A DNA stretch of 64,000 bases. It comes from Acidimicrobiia bacterium. GTDB taxonomy: Bacteria > Actinomycetota > Acidimicrobiia > Acidimicrobiales > CAIXPF01. The notes beneath the pieces are model-generated. The model made no database searches. It had not been told where the DNA came from and was given only the letters and a program-made list of their open reading frames with translations. Positions within the stretch are counted from its first letter, which is position 1. Every line of letters starts with the position of its first letter. Shown here in pieces: positions 1-10,394 of this stretch. Location of the stretch: NCBI GenBank assembly GCA_947476745.1, contig CANJRG010000007.1, positions 1 to 64,000 of the forward strand. The letters run 5' to 3'. The position numbers were made by a program, and so were the translations under genes.

Positions 1-368
1 CAGCCGATCACATTCTTGTTGCCGTACTTGTTGCTCCTCGGCCGCTTGCTCGGCGGTGGGATGATGTCACCCCAACTCGTCGCACCCGCCTTCCACAGCG
101 CGCCGGCGGCGGGACCCAGGGCCTTGGACTGCAGGAAATGGTCCCGGTCGAGGTCACTCTGTGACGCCACCTGCTTCGCCACGCCGTCGATCGAGGACCA
201 CCGAACCCGCATGAGGGTGTAGGGATTCACTGGATCACCAGTCGCATGGCAGATGTCTACGTAGTCCCTCGTCCCCTTCGTCGCTCCCGCAACCGACGCT
301 GCGGTAACCAACAGGACGCACGCAGCCAAACCAACCGCAACAGTTTTGACTCTCTTAGTGACCACCAC
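1..368 (-). CDS. Partial secreted protein of the CHATG...NPY...DIIP type, function unknown
   Basis: An open frame runs from GTG at 368 to the window edge, so the C-terminus is missing (about 122 residues seen). It begins with basic residues (TKRVK) and a hydrophobic stretch ending near ASVAGA, a good Sec signal peptide. The mature part has the motif ICHATG-x-PVNPYTL and later WGDIIPP, a combination I know from small secreted actinobacterial proteins of unknown role. In those the middle is usually rich in His and Gly; here it is not. GTG at 365 or 386 are alternative starts and no clear ribosome site separates them. The role is not known. Confidence 0.6.
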   Translation of the reverse strand, partial: MVVTKRVKTVAVGLAACVLLVTAASVAGATKGTRDYVDICHATGDPVNPYTLMRVRWSSIDGVAKQVASQSDLDRDHFLQSKALGPAAGALWKAGATSWGDIIPPPSKRPRSNKYGNKNVIG

Positions 369-510
369 ACCACAGAACGTACGCACATGGACCGGCTGAG
401 GCGATAGGCCCTTAGGCCCCCGGTCCTATCCCCCGTCCGGATGACCGCCTCCGGCGCAGTTGCGGACCCATCGCAGCGCCCGGACCCGACACGCCGAACA
501 TCCCGGTCAA

Positions 511-655
511 CCATGCCAGCTTGAACCATGCCGGCTCGAACCATGCCGGCTCGAACCATGCCGGCTCGAACCATGCCGGCTCGAACCATGCCGGCTCGAA
601 CCATGCCGGCTCGAACCATGCCGGCTCGAACCATGCCGGCTCGAACCATGCCGGC
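511..655. repeat. 15-bp tandem repeat array, about 9.7 units
   Basis: The unit ccatgccggctcgaa is repeated head to tail without spacers. The eight units from 526 to 645 are identical, the first (511-525) has two changes, and the last (646-655) is cut after ten bases. Because 15 is a multiple of three, all frames through it stay open (MPART, AGMVR, EPCRL, AWFEP repeats), but no frame joins a recognisable gene. The array lies 143 bases upstream of the secreted-protein start at 368 and downstream of the bldD-like gene. Identity between units points to recent expansion. I see nothing else in 369-510. Confidence 0.9.
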
Positions 656-680
656 CAGGGACACCAATCCCTGGTCTGAA

Positions 681-718
681 CGTGACGAACGCCGGGCCGT
701 AGCCCGGCGTTCGTCACG
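681..718 (-). terminator. Strong hairpin, probable terminator of the bldD-like gene
   Basis: A perfect 17-bp inverted repeat (681-697 with 702-718) encloses the four-base loop cgta. It lies 113 bases beyond the stop of the bldD-like gene. There is no T-run, so a factor-independent terminator is likely but not certain; the distance from the stop codon is also long. Confidence 0.6.
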
Positions 719-831
719 TCAGTGAGCTCACCCGTGGCGGCTGAAACGCCCCACTCGAGCAAGTCCGGTCCGCTGCAGCACCGATTCCTCGTCGGTTGGC
801 GAACCTTCTACAGCCGCGCAGATGGTCTTGG

Positions 832-1359
832 TCAGCGAACGACCCGAAGACCCAGGCCCTCCAGCCGCGGCGTCGTCTCCTCCACCACCGTGCCGAGGAT
901 GCATGCCAGCGCACGGATGTCATCGCGGCGAATGGTCAAAACGCGGCCGTTGAAATCCTGACGCTGCACCTGGATCATGCTCAGGTAGCGCGACAGCATC
1001 TCGGCCTCAGGCCCTTCGAGTTGCTCCAGACGGGTCAGGTCGATGGTCACCGACGCATCATCGAATCCGCCACTGCGCCCCGCACCATTGCCGAAATCAG
1101 GACCCTCATCCTTCGGCAGCAACTGGTCGACCGGCACACTGTAGAAACGTGCCAGACGCTGGAGCCGCGGCACCGAGATGGCACGCTCGCCACGCTCGTA
1201 GGCACCGAGCACCGACGCCTTGAACTCCTGGTTCGAAGCCGCCTCGACATCCTGCAGCGAGAGCCGCTTCTGTCGGCGGATACCGCGCAGGCGCTCGCCA
1301 ACCTTGCGGCCGTAGTTGGGCGGCATCTCCGACCCGCTCACCTCGTTGTCGCTGAGCAT
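832..1359 (-). CDS. bldD: BldD-type transcriptional regulator with c-di-GMP motif
   Basis: A 175-residue DNA-binding protein. An XRE-type helix-turn-helix occupies about residues 17-84 (LRGIRRQKRLSLQDVE, then GAYERGERAISVPRLQ), followed by a linker and a C-terminal domain at about 102-175 matching that of Streptomyces BldD. The c-di-GMP signature RxD-x8-RxxD is intact: R133-Q-D135 and R144-R-D-D147. In Streptomyces, BldD represses developmental genes as a dimer held by tetrameric c-di-GMP. The ATG at 1359 is preceded by gagggaga at good spacing; an internal ATG at 1326 is less likely. It follows rsmE on the same strand but has its own putative promoter and operator. Confidence 0.88.
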   Translation of the reverse strand: MLSDNEVSGSEMPPNYGRKVGERLRGIRRQKRLSLQDVEAASNQEFKASVLGAYERGERAISVPRLQRLARFYSVPVDQLLPKDEGPDFGNGAGRSGGFDDASVTIDLTRLEQLEGPEAEMLSRYLSMIQVQRQDFNGRVLTIRRDDIRALACILGTVVEETTPRLEGLGLRVVR

Positions 1360-1420
1360 CCGCTCTCCCTCTTTCGCTCCGAGGTCTCCGCGCTCGCCAT
1401 CACGGATTTACCCTGATCTG

Positions 1421-1435
1421 GTTACGGAGTGTGAC
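1421..1435. promoter_or_regulatory. BldD-box-like palindrome upstream of bldD
   Basis: The minus strand reads gtcacactccgtaac, two GTnAC half-sites five bases apart. Against the published BldD consensus nTnACnC(A/T)GnGTnAn it fits eight of nine defined positions; only the central G is replaced (by C). It overlaps the putative -10 element and the predicted transcription start, which would suit autorepression. Confidence 0.5.
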
Positions 1436-1462
1436 AGTACGCACCCGATGAGCGGATATCAA
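1434..1462 (-). promoter_or_regulatory. Putative sigma-70 promoter of bldD
   Basis: On the minus strand TTGATA (1457-1462) and TACTGT (1434-1439) are 17 bases apart. The start would fall near 1427, giving a leader of about 68 bases. The -35 overlaps the last codons of rsmE. Confidence 0.4.
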
Positions 1463-2196
1463 CCACCGAAAGCGTTTTCCGAGGGAGCAACCGGCGGCAA
1501 CACCAACCCCGAACGCATGGCAACTAACAGTGTTCCAGCCGCCATTGCGGCCGTTTCCACCCGCAGTACCTGCGGTCCGAGCCCGATCGTGGGCAAGCCC
1601 CGACCCGTTTCTGTGGCGCTCCAACCGCCCTCTGGGCCGATCATCACGTTCCGGTGAGCCGGGGCAATGGGTCCCCCACCCGGCACCGCGAGGGCCGAAC
1701 CGGGCTGTTGCGCCGCGGCCTCGACCGTCATCGGACCAGCCACCACGGGCAGCCACGCCCGGCGGCTCTGCGCCGCGGCGGCGCGCACGATTCGGGCCAG
1801 GCGCTCGAGTTGGCGCGGGGCCTTCGAGCGATCCCAACGCACCACCGAATGGTCGGCTTCGATAACCAGAATCCGATCGATCCCGATCTCGGTGACCTTT
1901 TGCATCAACCAATCGGCACGATCACCTTTGGGTAGTGCTACCGATATCGTCAATTCGGGTTCGGCACGATCTTGGTGATGTCCATCCGCGATCCAGCTCA
2001 ACGAGGGACCGAATGAGGCGGCCCGCCAGGACCCCCGACCATCGCTGAGCAGGACCGTGTCACCGGACCGAAGGCGTAGGACCCGTTCGAGATGGTGGCG
2101 ATCCTCAGCCGCCAACGCCGGGCTCGACAGGTCCTCGACATAGACGACCGGGCCCCTCGACGCGGCGAGGTCCGTCAACGGCGATTCGCTGAACAC
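1459..2196 (-). CDS. rsmE: 16S rRNA (uracil-1498-N3)-methyltransferase RsmE
   Basis: This 245-residue protein methylates N3 of U1498 in 16S rRNA using S-adenosylmethionine. The N-terminal PUA-like part (about 15-75) is followed by the SPOUT knot domain. Family motifs are clear: MQKVTEIGID (98-107), IGPEGGW (186-192) and the knot segment LGPQVLRVETA (206-216). The length is normal. It starts four bases after the dnaJ stop, so it is the last gene of lepA-hrcA-dnaJ-rsmE, a common actinobacterial order. Confidence 0.93.
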   Translation of the reverse strand: MFSESPLTDLAASRGPVVYVEDLSSPALAAEDRHHLERVLRLRSGDTVLLSDGRGSWRAASFGPSLSWIADGHHQDRAEPELTISVALPKGDRADWLMQKVTEIGIDRILVIEADHSVVRWDRSKAPRQLERLARIVRAAAAQSRRAWLPVVAGPMTVEAAAQQPGSALAVPGGGPIAPAHRNVMIGPEGGWSATETGRGLPTIGLGPQVLRVETAAMAAGTLLVAMRSGLVLPPVAPSENAFGG

Positions 2197-2200
2197 GACC

Positions 2201-3316
2201 TCAGCGAATCACGGAGCGCAGCCGGGCCAGAAACCCCTTCTCGGGTTCGGCAACTTGTTCACCGCGTAAGTCGGCGAATCGCCGCAACAGCTCCTCCTGC
2301 TCCTCGGTGAGATCGGTCGGGGTCTCGATGGTCACCTCGACGAGAAGATCGCCGCGCCCGCGCCCCCGGACCTGGGGTACGCCGAGCTCCCGGAGGCGGA
2401 ACACGGTACCGGTCTGGGTTCCGGCCGGCACCACGAGCTCGACCTCCCCATCGAGGGATTCGTAGGCGATTGTGGTGCCGAGCGCCGCCTGGGTGAAGGA
2501 GATCGGCAGCCGGTGATGCAGGTCGTCCCCCTGGCGTACCAGGTACGGGTGCGGCGCTATCCGCAGGTGTACGTACAGGTCGCCGGTCTGGCCACCACGG
2601 GGCCCGACGGCGCCGCGTCCCGACAGCCGCAGGGTGGTGCCGCTGTCCACGCCGGCGGGCATCTCCACGGGGTAGGTGCGCTCCTCGGTCACCCGACCGT
2701 CCCCGCCACAGCGTGCGCATGGTGAGGCGATCATCTCCCCCGACGCGCCGCAACGGGCGCAGGGGTTGGCGGTGACCATCTGCCCCAGGAAGGACTGGCG
2801 TACTCGACGCACCTGGCCGGAACCCCCACAATCGCTGCAGGTGGTGACCGTGGTCCCCTCCTCGGCACCGCTCCCGGAGCAGTCCGGGCAGGTGACGGCG
2901 GTGCGGACGGTCACGTCCTTCTCGGTGCCGAACACCGTGTCCTCGAACGCCAGGTCGACCACGGTCTCGAGGTCGGCTCCTCGGGGCGGGCCGGGGCGGC
3001 CACGAGGGCCCCGACCCCCACCGAACCCGAAGCCGTCCATGACCATCCCGAGCAGGTCGTCGAGCCCGCCGCCGAAACCAAAGTTCGACGGGCCCGCAGC
3101 ACCGGCCTCCTCCGGCCCGAACCGGTCGTAGCGGGCCCGCCGCTCTGGATCGGACAGCGTTTCGTAGGCCCGCGAGATCTCCTTGAACTTGGCCTCGGCC
3201 TCCGGTGCGGGGTTCACATCGGGGTGGTACTGGCGAGCCAACCGCCGGTAGGCCTTCTTGAGTTCGTCGGCGCTCGCCGTCGATGAGACGTCCAACAGCT
3301 CGTAGTAGTCGCTCAA
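2201..3316 (-). CDS. dnaJ: Chaperone protein DnaJ (Hsp40)
   Basis: A 371-residue co-chaperone that delivers unfolded clients to DnaK. It has an N-terminal J domain with the HPD motif (YHPDVNP), a Gly/Phe-rich linker, a zinc region with four CxxC modules ([32 protein letters not shown]) and the C-terminal substrate-binding domains. The third module has Ala for one usual Gly. The frame is open further upstream, but family alignment puts the start at TTG 3316, giving a protein that begins MSDYYELL. That TTG overlaps the hrcA stop by four bases (TTGA), with ggaagg a few bases upstream, so translation is probably coupled. No dnaK or grpE is in the window; this is a dnaJ of the hrcA operon. Confidence 0.92.
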   Translation of the reverse strand: MSDYYELLDVSSTASADELKKAYRRLARQYHPDVNPAPEAEAKFKEISRAYETLSDPERRARYDRFGPEEAGAAGPSNFGFGGGLDDLLGMVMDGFGFGGGRGPRGRPGPPRGADLETVVDLAFEDTVFGTEKDVTVRTAVTCPDCSGSGAEEGTTVTTCSDCGGSGQVRRVRQSFLGQMVTANPCARCGASGEMIASPCARCGGDGRVTEERTYPVEMPAGVDSGTTLRLSGRGAVGPRGGQTGDLYVHLRIAPHPYLVRQGDDLHHRLPISFTQAALGTTIAYESLDGEVELVVPAGTQTGTVFRLRELGVPQVRGRGRGDLLVEVTIETPTDLTEEQEELLRRFADLRGEQVAEPEKGFLARLRSVIR

Positions 3317-4320
3317 GACTCTGACCCTTCCGACAGACGGTGTCCCAGGCTCCGACTGACCACCGCCACCGCGGCGAGTGCCTGGGGATAGTTCATACGC
3401 GTGGGCCCGAGAACCCCGATCGACCCCATCGGCTCGCCGTCGACGGTATACGGGGCGACCACGAGCGAGCACTCGGCGAGCGGGGCGACGCCGGTCTCGG
3501 TGCCGATGGCCACCTGGAGCCCTCGACCGAGCAGCTCGCGGATGAGCCCGACCACCACGTACTGCTCCTCGAGCAGCGACAGCACGCTGCGAACCGTCTC
3601 GGTGGCGGAGAAGGCCCCGGCCACGTTCGCGGCACCCCCGACGTACACCCGCTGGGCGTCGTCCTCGGCACGATGGCGGATCGCCACCACCACCCGCTCG
3701 ACCACCGCGTCGACGCCGCGGTCGCCGGTGAGGGGGAGCACCTGGGAGGAATACAGCGGCTGGCCGATCAGGGCTGGATTGAGCAGCGCCGTCGCCGCGC
3801 CCAGGTCGACGTCGTTCGTGGCGGAGTCGACCTCGAGGTGATGTTGAGCCACGGTCCCATTCGACAGCACCACCACCACGATGGCCTGACGGCCGCCGAG
3901 GCCGACCACCTGGACGCTGCGCACCGTGGCGGTCTCCCGCGGTGGACCCACCACGACACCGGCGTAGCTGGTGAGCTTGGAGAGCAACTGACTGGTCTCG
4001 TGCAGCATCTGCTCGAGCTGCGTGTGGGCCCGATCGAAGAACGAGCCGACGGTCTGGGCCTGGGCCGGATGCAGGTCCGGCTCGCTCAGGTGGTCGACGA
4101 AGAAGCGATAGCCCTTCTCGGTGGGCACCCGCCCGGCGCTGGTGTGCGGCTGGTGCAGGAAGCCCTCGCGTTCGAGGACGGCCATGTCGTTACGGATCGT
4201 GGCCGAGGACACCGCAACCCGGGCGGCGGACGCCAGATGGGCCGAACCCACCGGCTGAGCGGTCTGGATGTACTCCTCGACGATCGCCGAGAGAATCGCC
4301 GACTTCCGTTCATCGAGCAT
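3313..4320 (-). CDS. hrcA: Heat-inducible transcription repressor HrcA
   Basis: A 335-residue repressor that in other bacteria binds the CIRCE operator and controls chaperone genes. The N-terminus [18 protein letters not shown] and the winged helix ([13 protein letters not shown], then [18 protein letters not shown]) are typical, followed by a GAF-like domain and the usual C-terminal region. The frame extends to 4434, but only ATG 4320 matches the family start. I saw no canonical CIRCE (TTAGCACTC-N9-GAGTGCTAA) in the 110 bases before it. There is only a 7-bp inverted repeat (ccgatgc ... gcatcgg) just after the lepA end. It is therefore probably transcribed from the lepA side. Confidence 0.92.
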   Translation of the reverse strand: MLDERKSAILSAIVEEYIQTAQPVGSAHLASAARVAVSSATIRNDMAVLEREGFLHQPHTSAGRVPTEKGYRFFVDHLSEPDLHPAQAQTVGSFFDRAHTQLEQMLHETSQLLSKLTSYAGVVVGPPRETATVRSVQVVGLGGRQAIVVVVLSNGTVAQHHLEVDSATNDVDLGAATALLNPALIGQPLYSSQVLPLTGDRGVDAVVERVVVAIRHRAEDDAQRVYVGGAANVAGAFSATETVRSVLSLLEEQYVVVGLIRELLGRGLQVAIGTETGVAPLAECSLVVAPYTVDGEPMGSIGVLGPTRMNYPQALAAVAVVSRSLGHRLSEGSES

Positions 4321-4430
4321 GGGGCAACCACCCGTCGGACGCGAAACCCGATGATATCCGCCATCGACCGGCGACCGCAGCCGCCGACCGATTCCGCCAG
4401 CCCGATGCGCAGCACCTCTCGGGCATCGGA

Positions 4431-6212
<1,782 letters not shown>

Positions 6213-6344
6213 GACAGTGACGATGAAGCTACCAACTCCACGGTGCCCCACGGCAGCTCGGGCCGTCCACGACCCTCGACGTGCTCCGTGTGCTCCGTGC
6301 CGCTATCCTCGAGAAGCTGCAATCGAGCCAGAGGAACCTGCCCC

Positions 6345-6611
6345 GTGGCAAACATCAAGAGCCAGATCAAGCGCAACCTGCAGAACGAGCGTCGTCGCCT
6401 TGCCAACAAGGCCGTCCGCTCCGAGCTGAAGACCCGCCGCAAGAACGCCATTGCTGGCGCCGATGCCGGGGTCGACAACGCCGACCAGCTGCTGCGCCTG
6501 GCCATCAAGAAGATCGACAAGGCCGCCTCCAAGGGCGTCATTCACAAGAACAAGGCCGCTCGCGACCGCTCCCGCCTCATGCGGCGAGTGAACGCCACCA
6601 CCGCATCCTGA
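6345..6611 (+). CDS. rpsT: Small ribosomal subunit protein bS20
   Basis: An 88-residue basic helical protein that binds 16S rRNA. VANIKSQIKRNLQNERRR at the start and the Lys/Arg-rich repeats (IHKNKAARDRSRLMRRVN) are diagnostic. The start is GTG 6345, with gaggaa seven or so bases upstream; longer upstream frames belong to the non-coding leader. A TATCCT hexamer at 6304-6309 could be the -10 box. It is alone on the plus strand between lepA and holA, the usual actinobacterial arrangement. Confidence 0.94.
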   Translation: MANIKSQIKRNLQNERRRLANKAVRSELKTRRKNAIAGADAGVDNADQLLRLAIKKIDKAASKGVIHKNKAARDRSRLMRRVNATTAS

Positions 6612-6681
6612 ATCCCCTCACCACCTGAACCGGTCCAACGGCGGCACCATCGCCTGACCTAACCGGCTCACCTCGCGATCG

Positions 6682-6707
6682 AGCCCCTCGGCGCCAGTCG
6701 GGGGGCT
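6682..6707. terminator. Hairpin between convergent rpsT and holA
   Basis: A 9-bp inverted repeat with one mismatch (agcccctcg 6682-6690, cggggggct 6699-6707) and an 8-base loop lies between the two convergent stops. It could end transcription from either side. There is no long T-run. Confidence 0.5.
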
Positions 6708-7700
6708 TCAACGCGTAAGGGCCGCCAAACGGGCTACCAGAACCTCCATCACCAACTCCGGCTCCCAGGCCGAACCGCCTCGCAGGGCCAGATCGGCGTC
6801 GGCCAGCAGATCGATCGCCCGGGCGACCTTCGCCGGGCCGAGCTTGCGGCTCTGGTCGAGCGCCTTGCGGGCCGGGAACGTCGAGCCCTTGAGCCCGAGC
6901 AGCGCCGCGGCATCCTTCTCGGATCGGGCGCTGCTTCCCGACAGCGCCAGCATCCGCTCGACATGGCTGGTGAGGGTCACCATCACCTGGAGGGGGTGAC
7001 GGTCGCCGCCACCCAGCATCCGGCGCAGCCGCCGTACCGCCTCGGCGATGTCACCCCGGTCAATGGCGTCGGTGAGTTCCCACGGCGGCACCGAGCCGGC
7101 CTCGCCCAGGAACGGCGTGACCTCGTCGACCCCGATCCTGGCCTCTTCGCCGTACACCGCACCGAGGGTGAGCAGCATCGGAACCAGCCGGTTCACGTCC
7201 TCCCCGAGCGTGGTCTCGACCAGCGCCACGGCGGCCTTGTCGAAGCGGAGCCCGGCCCGGGCGATCTGCTCGTCGATCCACTCCCGCTTGGCACCGCGGG
7301 CGCCGGTAGGGCCCGGGTTCAACACCGTCCCACCGGCGCGGGCCAACGTATCGGTGAGCGCCTTGGGGACCCGACCCTCCTGGAACACCAACAGCAGGTC
7401 GGTGGTGTCGAGGGGATCGTCGAGATAAGCGACGAGCGGAGCGAGCTCGGCGGCCTTGAACCGGTGGATCCCCCACCCCACCACGACCCGTCGCTCGGTG
7501 AGGAAGGGCTGGGTCTGGGCGGCGTCGACCAGGTCGGCGAGGTGGTAGTCCTCCCCGCTGAACTCGGCGAGGGCCAACGACCGGTCGGCGCCATCGAGCC
7601 GTTCGTCGATCAGCCGGAGTACGGCGTCGCGGACCAAGACGTCGTCATCACCCCGCACCAGCACCGGGCCGCGACCCACCTCGACGTTCACCACTGCCAC
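6708..7700 (-). CDS. holA: DNA polymerase III subunit delta
   Basis: A 330-residue clamp-loader subunit that opens the beta sliding clamp at the replication fork. The sequence follows the actinobacterial HolA pattern: LVRGDDDVLVRDAVLRL at the start, TERRVVVGWGIHRF, DDPLDTTDLLLVFQEGRVPK, and a helical C-terminus (HPLQVMVTLTSHVERML ... STFPARKALDQSRKLG). Length is typical. The start is GTG 7700. It lies downstream of comEC on the same strand, the classic comEA-comEC-holA order. Confidence 0.9.
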   Translation of the reverse strand: MAVVNVEVGRGPVLVRGDDDVLVRDAVLRLIDERLDGADRSLALAEFSGEDYHLADLVDAAQTQPFLTERRVVVGWGIHRFKAAELAPLVAYLDDPLDTTDLLLVFQEGRVPKALTDTLARAGGTVLNPGPTGARGAKREWIDEQIARAGLRFDKAAVALVETTLGEDVNRLVPMLLTLGAVYGEEARIGVDEVTPFLGEAGSVPPWELTDAIDRGDIAEAVRRLRRMLGGGDRHPLQVMVTLTSHVERMLALSGSSARSEKDAAALLGLKGSTFPARKALDQSRKLGPAKVARAIDLLADADLALRGGSAWEPELVMEVLVARLAALTR

Positions 7701-7776
7701 CTCCCGGTGATCGTCCCACGCCGGACCCCGGCGTGCACCTCGGTGATTCTGCCCTGCCCGGTGATCCGCGCGCCGG

Positions 7777-9639
7777 TCATGGCGGGTCGGGATCGTCGCC
7801 GGTCACCTCGATGCCCAGCGGACCGTCCGCCTCGCCTGGTTCGACCGCGACCGACATCGCGCCGACCTCGAACCGATCGCCGGGGCCGACGAGCGTGACG
7901 CCGCTGTGCGGTACGGCGGCCAGGACCGTCGACGGTCGATAGACCTCCATCACCGCAGCACCGGCCTGCCACGCACCGCGCGCCGACGAGGAGACCACCA
8001 ACAGCTCGAGCTCCCCAGACACCCGGCCGCGCAGCGATCGCAGCAGGGCCGCTCCTTCGACCGGGCGTGTCACCACAACGACCTCGTCCGTACCGCTGCG
8101 GTGCAGCCGCACCCCGACGGGCAGCTCCGCCGTGGGGCGGGTGAGCGGTGCGGCACCCAACGCGATCGACGCGAGGCCCACTGCCAGCACCGACCGGCGG
8201 CGATACTGCAGGCTGCGGCCCTGCCGACCCGACCACCACCACAGGGTCGCGGTCACCAACGACGTCGCGGCCAGGGGGCCGAGACCGACGGTGATCACCG
8301 GCAGTCGCGAGGCGCTCACCGCCACCGTCGCGATCCACCACAGCAGGACCCGGCTCGGCAGGCCCAGCAGCAGGGCCAGGGGACCGGGCAGGAAGCCGGC
8401 GACGAGCCCACCCGATGACCCCCAGGTCATCACCAGCCCCGCCGCCGGCTCGACCAGGACGTTGGCCGGCAGGGACACCAACGACAGGCCATCGGCGCGC
8501 GTTGCCAGCAGCGGCGCGGTCGCCACCTGGGCCGACAGCGGAACGGCCACGGCAGTGGCCAACCCCGCCGGCAACGGCAAACAACGGCCGATGACCGGGG
8601 CGAGCACCAGAATCCCGGCACTGGCCGCCGCCGACAATTGGAAGCCCAGCGAGCGAACCAGCAGCGGGTCGACGATCAACAGCACGACGACCGCCAGGCC
8701 GAGGACCCGGAGCCCCGATACGGGTCTTCCCACAGCCGTCGCCGCGGCCGCCATCCCGGCCATGACCACCGCCCGCAGGACCGACGGCTCGAACCGGGTA
8801 ACCAGCGCGAAGAACGCCAACAGGCTCACCACCGTGACGAATCGGGTGCGCAACCGCAGGCGGTGTAGCAGCGGAGCCGCGGCAGCGAGCACGAACGCCA
8901 CGTTCTGCCCGGACACGGCCAGCAGGTGACCGAGGCCGACCACGGCGAAGGCGTCACGCACGACCGGCGACTGGGCACGATCGTCGCCGAACACCAGGCC
9001 GGCCAGAAGGGCCCGGTCCTCGGCGGGCATCGAACGAGCCCCGCGATCCAGGCGGCGATGGACCTCGTTCGCCCAGCGGTAAGGCCAGGCACCCGGCCGG
9101 ACCGAGTGCACCGTCGTGAGCTCGACGCGGCCGACCACCCGCCGCCACGGATCGGCGGCGATCGCCACCGAGGACCGCGTTGCCCGCGTGCCCTGCAGGT
9201 CCACCACGTCGCCCGCCAGTGCGCCGCGTAGCGCCCCGGCGGCTGCACCGTGGGCCCACAACTCGACGCGCTGGCCGTCGAGGCGGGCCACGGCGGTGGT
9301 GCCGGCGACCTTGCGCTCAGGGTCGGTGACGAGCACCGCCCGGCCCTGCACCGGGCCCGCTCGGGCAGGGTCGAGCCCTGCCCAAGCCCGTGCCGACAGC
9401 AGCGAGGTGCCCAACAGCAGCGCCAGCAGGAGCGGGACCGGTCGCCGCCACGCCATGGCCACGCCCAGCACCACGAGCATCGGCACCCCGGGAATCGACC
9501 GGGGCACGGCAGCCCCGAGCACCGCGGCCACCGCTGCGAGCACCACCCAGCCATCGCTGATCGTCGGCCGGGAGCGCAGGTCGGCGTCCCTGGGCACCGG
9601 ATCTGGAGGCACGGCGGAAGCGGCGCCGAACGAGGTCAT
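7777..9639 (-). CDS. comEC: ComEC/Rec2-family DNA uptake channel, without a metallo-beta-lactamase domain
   Basis: A 620-residue polytopic membrane protein that forms the inner-membrane channel for transforming DNA. It has an N-terminal hydrophobic pair of helices and a DUF4131-like part, then the competence domain with ALLAGLVFGDD and GLGHLLAVSGQNVAFV, then many hydrophobic segments. Many family members end in a metallo-beta-lactamase-like nuclease domain with HxHxDH. Here only about 110 residues follow the last membrane segment and no HxHxDH is present. ATG 9639 overlaps the comEA stop by four bases (ATGA). Confidence 0.88.
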   Translation of the reverse strand: MTSFGAASAVPPDPVPRDADLRSRPTISDGWVVLAAVAAVLGAAVPRSIPGVPMLVVLGVAMAWRRPVPLLLALLLGTSLLSARAWAGLDPARAGPVQGRAVLVTDPERKVAGTTAVARLDGQRVELWAHGAAAGALRGALAGDVVDLQGTRATRSSVAIAADPWRRVVGRVELTTVHSVRPGAWPYRWANEVHRRLDRGARSMPAEDRALLAGLVFGDDRAQSPVVRDAFAVVGLGHLLAVSGQNVAFVLAAAAPLLHRLRLRTRFVTVVSLLAFFALVTRFEPSVLRAVVMAGMAAAATAVGRPVSGLRVLGLAVVVLLIVDPLLVRSLGFQLSAAASAGILVLAPVIGRCLPLPAGLATAVAVPLSAQVATAPLLATRADGLSLVSLPANVLVEPAAGLVMTWGSSGGLVAGFLPGPLALLLGLPSRVLLWWIATVAVSASRLPVITVGLGPLAATSLVTATLWWWSGRQGRSLQYRRRSVLAVGLASIALGAAPLTRPTAELPVGVRLHRSGTDEVVVVTRPVEGAALLRSLRGRVSGELELLVVSSSARGAWQAGAAVMEVYRPSTVLAAVPHSGVTLVGPGDRFEVGAMSVAVEPGEADGPLGIEVTGDDPDPP

Positions 9640-10301
9640 ACCCGCACCAGCGGGCGCAACGCCTCGAGCTTGGCCGGACCGATGCCCCGGACCTCGGCCA
9701 GATCCTCGATCGTGGCGAACCGCCCGTTTCGGGAGCGATACGCGACGATGGCTGCGGCAGTGGCCGGACCCACCCCCGGCAGGTCGTCGAGCTGTTCCGC
9801 GGTCGCCGAGTTGAGATCGAGCGGGGCATCGACCGGGGACCCGTCCCCCGGTCCCGCGGCCGCCGAACCCTCGGCCGACACCGGCGGGGGCGGCGTGCTC
9901 TCACCGAGCACCGGCACATAGAGGCGGGTGCCGTCGACCACCCGGGCGGCCAGGTTCAGCCGGGATGCATCGGCATCGGGCCTGAGGCCACCGGCGGCGG
10001 CGACCACCTCGGACACCCGAGCGCCTTCGACCGACTCGACCAAGCCGGGGCGCAGCACCGCACCGGCCACGTGGACCACCAGCGGTGGGGGCGGGGGCTG
10101 GCTGGTGGTCACCCGCACCGCACGTGGCAGTTGCGCCGCCGGGGCGGGAGGCCCATCGACCCGGTCGCGCCCCCACACCAGCAGCGTCGCGACCACCACC
10201 GCGACCACGGCGCTGACCCCGATCACCGCCACCAGGCCGCCCCGACGCGCCAGCGCCAGGACTCGTTCGAAACCGGGCTGCCAGACCGGCACATCGGACA
10301 T
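9636..10301 (-). CDS. comEA: ComEA-family DNA-binding competence protein
   Basis: A 221-residue membrane-anchored DNA receptor. One hydrophobic anchor lies at about 22-44, then a Pro-rich spacer, an SLBB domain (about 74-135: VVHVAGAVLRPGLVE ... DGTRLYVPV), a second low-complexity spacer and two helix-hairpin-helix motifs at the C-terminus (DLNSATAEQLDDLPGVG, FATIEDLAEVRGIGPAKLEAL). It is translationally coupled to comEC, so the pair probably imports single-stranded DNA. Pilus genes needed for natural competence are not in this window. Confidence 0.92.
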   Translation of the reverse strand: MSDVPVWQPGFERVLALARRGGLVAVIGVSAVVAVVVATLLVWGRDRVDGPPAPAAQLPRAVRVTTSQPPPPPLVVHVAGAVLRPGLVESVEGARVSEVVAAAGGLRPDADASRLNLAARVVDGTRLYVPVLGESTPPPPVSAEGSAAAGPGDGSPVDAPLDLNSATAEQLDDLPGVGPATAAAIVAYRSRNGRFATIEDLAEVRGIGPAKLEALRPLVRV

Positions 10302-10394
10302 GCTTCGCCTCCGGGCGCGTTGCGCTGCGGTAGGGGAAGCGGACTCGAGGCTAGTGGGGCCCGGGGCTGCAGGAGGACTGCGTCGGACCCGGGA

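Noticed and set aside
511..655. CRISPR array
   Set aside because: Units are contiguous with no spacers and no cas genes are present.
257..762. Several open frames through the 15-bp array on both strands
   Set aside because: They are open only because the period is a multiple of three; none has a ribosome site, a domain or sensible flanks.
4321..4430. CIRCE operator upstream of hrcA
   Set aside because: Only a 7-bp inverted repeat is present, not the CIRCE half-sites.
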